From the NCBI GenBank assembly GCA_016765135.1, contig JAESQN010000050.1, positions 1 through 34,391 of the forward strand: a DNA stretch of 34,391 nucleotides, read 5' to 3'. Source of the DNA: Robiginitomaculum sp. (GTDB lineage Bacteria > Pseudomonadota > Alphaproteobacteria > Caulobacterales > Maricaulaceae). The stretch's first letter is position 1; every line of letters begins with the position of its first letter. A program made the translations under genes and the position numbers. Below, piece after piece: positions 31,537 through 34,391 of the stretch. Below the pieces are notes generated by a model, which saw only the letters and a list, made by a program, of their open reading frames with translations, was not told where the DNA came from and did no database searches.

Positions 31537-32235
31537 ATGATTGAACTATACAAATTCGTCCCGCAATTTGGCATGCGCGATGCTAGCCCATTTGCCCTTA
31601 AACTTGAGACCTATTTACGTCTTGCCGGGCTTGATTATACCGTCAATGAGGTCATTGATCCCAGTAAAGCTCCCAAAGCGAAAATTCCGTATATTGTGGA
31701 CGGCGATCAAACTATTGCCGATTCCAGCCTGTGCATCACCTATCTGAAAGACAAATACGGCGACCCTTTGGGAGAGAATTTATCACCTGAGCAACATGCT
31801 ATTGGCCATGCCCTAAAAACCATGCTTGAAGAGCGAACCTATTGGGTCATGGTCAACACTCGCTGGATGGATGAAGAAAACCAAAAATTGATAAAGTCCA
31901 CATGGTTTGGCGGCATACCCGCACCCATACGTGGATTTATTTTCGGTAAAATTATCAAAGGCATGAAAAAAACCATGCACGGACACGGCATAGGCCGCCA
32001 TACTGACGCAGAAATTATGAACTTTGGGTTGGCTGATTTAGCTGCTTTTGAAAATATCCTTGGCGATAAATCCTATTTATTCGGGGATACCCCGTCCGAA
32101 TACGACGCCACGGGCTACGGCTTCCTTGCCAATATCATGGCCAAACCGTTCCCAACGCCCATGTCGACATTTATAGAAAACTCAAAAAACCTGTCAGCAT
32201 ATATCAAGCGGGTGGAAACAAAAGCGTTTGATTAA
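31537..32235 (+). CDS. Fax-type glutathione S-transferase-like protein
   Basis: 232 residues. The N-terminal thioredoxin-like domain (LYKFVPQFGMRDASPFALKL; AKIPYIVDGDQTIADSSLCI; TYLKDKYGD) and C-terminal helical domain (HALKTMLEERTYWVMVNTRW; TDAEIMNFGLADLAAFENIL; PSEYDATGYGFLANIM) match the 'failed axon connections' GST subgroup found in many alphaproteobacteria. The substrate is not known. It lies directly downstream of the VOC gene and is probably under the same regulator. It converges on the lipoprotein gene with only 4 nt between stops. Confidence 0.88.
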   Translation: MIELYKFVPQFGMRDASPFALKLETYLRLAGLDYTVNEVIDPSKAPKAKIPYIVDGDQTIADSSLCITYLKDKYGDPLGENLSPEQHAIGHALKTMLEERTYWVMVNTRWMDEENQKLIKSTWFGGIPAPIRGFIFGKIIKGMKKTMHGHGIGRHTDAEIMNFGLADLAAFENILGDKSYLFGDTPSEYDATGYGFLANIMAKPFPTPMSTFIENSKNLSAYIKRVETKAFD

Positions 32236-32239
32236 ACGC

Positions 32240-32800
32240 TTATTTCTCAATCGTTTCTTCTGCTTCCATGACGATAATTTTGCCGCCGTCTTTGGTGTCT
32301 TCCACAGTGAATTTTTGCTCAACTTTTGGATATAGCTTTGGATCGCCCACATAGATGGCGACGCCGTAGCTCCGCAACATCACCTGGCCACTACCATCAT
32401 TGGCGCGTGCTTGCAAATTCACATAATATTTATTCGGCGTTTGCGCACTGACACTAATATTTAAGGTGCGTACTGCATCGCCTGACATAGAAAAACTGGT
32501 CTGACTATTTGCTGTTAGCGTCAGGCCTTCACTGGCATTCATACTGATATCTAATGTACCAGCGTCATATCCCTCCTGGATAAATATCTGGAAATTTTCC
32601 ACAAAACCCGGATCAGTATTGCCGTCATAATTGTGAGAAAAACTGACATCAGCACCTTGTTTTATAGTTGCGGTTTCCACCAATATTGGTTGGTCTTTCG
32701 CTACCGTTTGTTGCTCCACTGCACCCTGGCTGGAACAGGCTGAAATCGCAGTCAAGGCAAGGCCGCTCACAATAGCAGATATAGTTTTATATATAGTCAT
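32240..32800 (-). CDS. Putative lipoprotein
   Basis: 186 residues starting with a lipoprotein signal peptide: a hydrophobic stretch ending in the lipobox LTAISAC (Cys at about residue 22), followed by a SSQG linker. The remainder is rich in beta-strand-type sequence (VSFSHNYDGNTDPGFVENFQ; VRTLNISVSAQTPNKYYVNL) with no motif I can name. A good Shine-Dalgarno (TTTGGAG) is present. The gene begins 14 nt after the stop of the secreted metallopeptidase and is surely co-transcribed with it, so a role as its partner, inhibitor or anchor at the cell surface is possible. Confidence 0.75.
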   Translation of the reverse strand: MTIYKTISAIVSGLALTAISACSSQGAVEQQTVAKDQPILVETATIKQGADVSFSHNYDGNTDPGFVENFQIFIQEGYDAGTLDISMNASEGLTLTANSQTSFSMSGDAVRTLNISVSAQTPNKYYVNLQARANDGSGQVMLRSYGVAIYVGDPKLYPKVEQKFTVEDTKDGGKIIVMEAEETIEK

Positions 32801-32814
32801 TTTATCACTCCAAA

Positions 32815-34391
32815 TTAGTCTGTTGCTACAATATCAAAACACGAATCACCGGCATTTGTCGTAATGCTGTTGAGGTTATGGAAATCATAAGCATCTAGCA
32901 CATGTGTGCCCGCAGATAACGTACCTGTAAATGTCTCGGTTTCAGCCAGCGAGCTTTCCGCCCTAGCCACAAGAGAGCCGTTCCTCCAAATTAGGAAGTC
33001 GGGATCACGACCAGTGTCTCCCGATGTTCTCGTCATGGTGATAGTATAGGTTCCAGCCGTAGCTAAATCCAACTGAACAAGGGCACGATTGCCAAGCCTG
33101 TTAAATTCACCAGCATCATTTAGCGAACAAACTTCAACCGCAGCCCCGTTAAGCGGAAGAATTTTATAGACGGGAAGCGCTGACGCAATGCCGCCATTGT
33201 TGGTTTCTCCGGCACCGTTAGGCCCCGTGCCATTGATCATTTGCCCGGTGAGCAAGGCATCCATATTTGCAACACTGCCGGGCTGTTGGATTCTAAGTTC
33301 ATTCATGAATGCAAATATGCTGATAAAAAGAGCGCTGCCTGTATAGTCGTCCGCCGTCAACGCTTCATAGATGGGTCCTATGCCCAGTGATATAACATCG
33401 ACACCATCATCGTCTGCGTCGTACAGGTCGTACAAAATTGACTGAACAGACGCGGCACTAAACCAGCCCTGGGTCGCATTTGCATTATTTTCGACATTGA
33501 TTAAAAACCCATTTGCTTGCTGGTTGCCTGAACTATCACGGTAAAACGGATCGTCCATAATAATACCCGACAGGGCATTACCGAAACCTTCACCAAAAGC
33601 AATCCTGGGGTCCAGCCTGCTATTGCCACTCCATGCGCCACCCATAGAATCGGACCTCGACAGACGGTCTTCAAAATAATGTCCCCATTCATGAACAACA
33701 ACGTGGGCATCATATTCGTCCGTATCATTATTGGCATCACCTAGAATAAACACATTGCCGGTAACACCATTGGACACATAGGAAGATGTGCCGATTTCGC
33801 CATCTGCCCGATCGCCACTAACGGCTCTATTATTGACACTCCAGCGAAATTCGACCGGCGGGAAAACTACATCAGCGTCGACCGCAACGATTCTTTGAAT
33901 GCCAGTGTAGACAGGGTCGAGTATTGCAAAAGGCCCTGCGGCTCTCGTGCCCGTGTATGAACTTCCACCCCAACCCGACCCGGCATTGAGGTTTCGAGTA
34001 GAATTTGCCGCCCCTGACGAGGTCAAACTGCCCGCCAAAGTATAGAGCGCATTGCTATTCGTATTGTCGGTAACACTAACATCCCATCTAGCACCCGTGG
34101 TTTGTACAACCCTCGCACTGGCGCGAATACGAACATTTGTGTTGGAATTCACAGTAAATGTATAATTACCATTATCATCAGATGTAACGGTTTCCAAAAC
34201 GGCACCGCCATTATCAAGCATATCAACAGGCACGCCCCGAACAGGTCTGGTGCTGATATTGTTGTAATCCAACCCGTTTGTAGCTGTATTAAACGGTACA
34301 AAATCAAAGGTGATTGTTCCGCTAATTGTGACACTGGTTGGAGGAGGCGGAGGTGGAGGTGGAGGGGGCGGAGGGGCAGCTGGTGGTGGAG
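32815..34391 (-). CDS. Secreted HExxH metallopeptidase-like protein (5' end missing)
   Basis: The frame is open to the right edge, so the true start is beyond 34391; position 34272 is an internal TTG codon, not a clear start. Visible order, numbered from 34272: a proline-rich linker before position 1 (PPPAA then 12 Pro), a short beta segment (TSVTISGTITFDF), a carboxypeptidase-regulatory-like domain (GVPVDMLDNGG; VTSDDNGNYTFTV), then the catalytic region with the zinc motif HVVVHEWGHYFEDRL (about 190-204) and a downstream GEGFGNALSG that probably gives the third ligand Glu. The C-terminus resembles a beta-sandwich PPC-like domain (TYTITMTRTSGDTGRDPDFL; GTLSAGTHVLDAYDF). This looks like an exported gluzincin-type peptidase tethered or spaced by poly-proline. 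The substrate is unknown. Confidence 0.82.
   Translation of the reverse strand, partial: PPPAAPPPPPPPPPPPPTSVTISGTITFDFVPFNTATNGLDYNNISTRPVRGVPVDMLDNGGAVLETVTSDDNGNYTFTVNSNTNVRIRASARVVQTTGARWDVSVTDNTNSNALYTLAGSLTSSGAANSTRNLNAGSGWGGSSYTGTRAAGPFAILDPVYTGIQRIVAVDADVVFPPVEFRWSVNNRAVSGDRADGEIGTSSYVSNGVTGNVFILGDANNDTDEYDAHVVVHEWGHYFEDRLSRSDSMGGAWSGNSRLDPRIAFGEGFGNALSGIIMDDPFYRDSSGNQQANGFLINVENNANATQGWFSAASVQSILYDLYDADDDGVDVISLGIGPIYEALTADDYTGSALFISIFAFMNELRIQQPGSVANMDALLTGQMINGTGPNGAGETNNGGIASALPVYKILPLNGAAVEVCSLNDAGEFNRLGNRALVQLDLATAGTYTITMTRTSGDTGRDPDFLIWRNGSLVARAESSLAETETFTGTLSAGTHVLDAYDFHNLNSITTNAGDSCFDIVATD

Noticed and set aside
34321-34391. GGAGGTGGAGG-rich stretch as a G-quadruplex or tandem repeat locus
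   Set aside because: It is explained by codons for a poly-proline linker in the minus-strand peptidase.

Overview
The window looks like chromosomal DNA of an alphaproteobacterium. The main reasons are a long SUF operon (iscR, a NifS-type desulfurase, sufB, sufC, sufD, sufS, sufT, sufA), a long bifunctional PutA with its own Lrp-type regulator, a FecI/FecR/TonB-receptor trio with an alphaproteobacterial-style TonB box, and AnmK next to TyrS. A relative of the Hyphomonadales is a guess; nothing in the window fixes the order or genus.

Layout: 1-118 is the first 39 codons of a group 2a [NiFe] uptake hydrogenase small subunit running off the left edge. It is preceded on the same strand by an NtrC/HoxA-type activator (619-2076) whose receiver domain has lost its phosphorylation site. 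From 2356 to about 6190 lies a scarred accessory island: a 3' fragment of hipA, a decayed IS630-type element, a 5' fragment of an unknown gene, a small unknown gene, an intact rhuM, the last 36 codons of another gene, and a truncated IS1595-type element. The proline module follows (putR 6295-6765, putA 6914-10108), then a cell-surface signalling trio (ECF sigma factor, FecR anti-sigma factor, STN-containing TonB-dependent receptor, 10311-15000). That trio meets the minus-strand uvrD and gst genes at a hairpin.

From 26812 down to 18228 the minus strand carries the SUF Fe-S assembly operon. Several start and stop codons overlap. A three-gene insert (RidA-like protein and two cupins) sits between sufB and sufC. 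A hairpin/T-tract terminator separates sufS from sufT-sufA. An IscR type-1-like operator lies in the divergent iscR/hydrolase promoter region.

The right end holds an alpha/beta hydrolase, anmK, tyrS, a YafY/WYL-type regulator divergent from a VOC protein and a GST (with a double palindrome between them), a lipoprotein, and a secreted HExxH metallopeptidase cut by the right edge. Two dispersed palindromic repeat families are present. The larger one (three copies, about 90 bp) supplies the stop codon and the last four residues (CRVD) of two unrelated proteins.

The most interesting items are the TonB receptor that carries a second, internal signal peptide and start site behind its STN signalling domain, the phosphorylation-independent-looking hydrogenase regulator, and the IscR-box divergent promoter. 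No tRNA, rRNA, CRISPR array or replication origin was seen.
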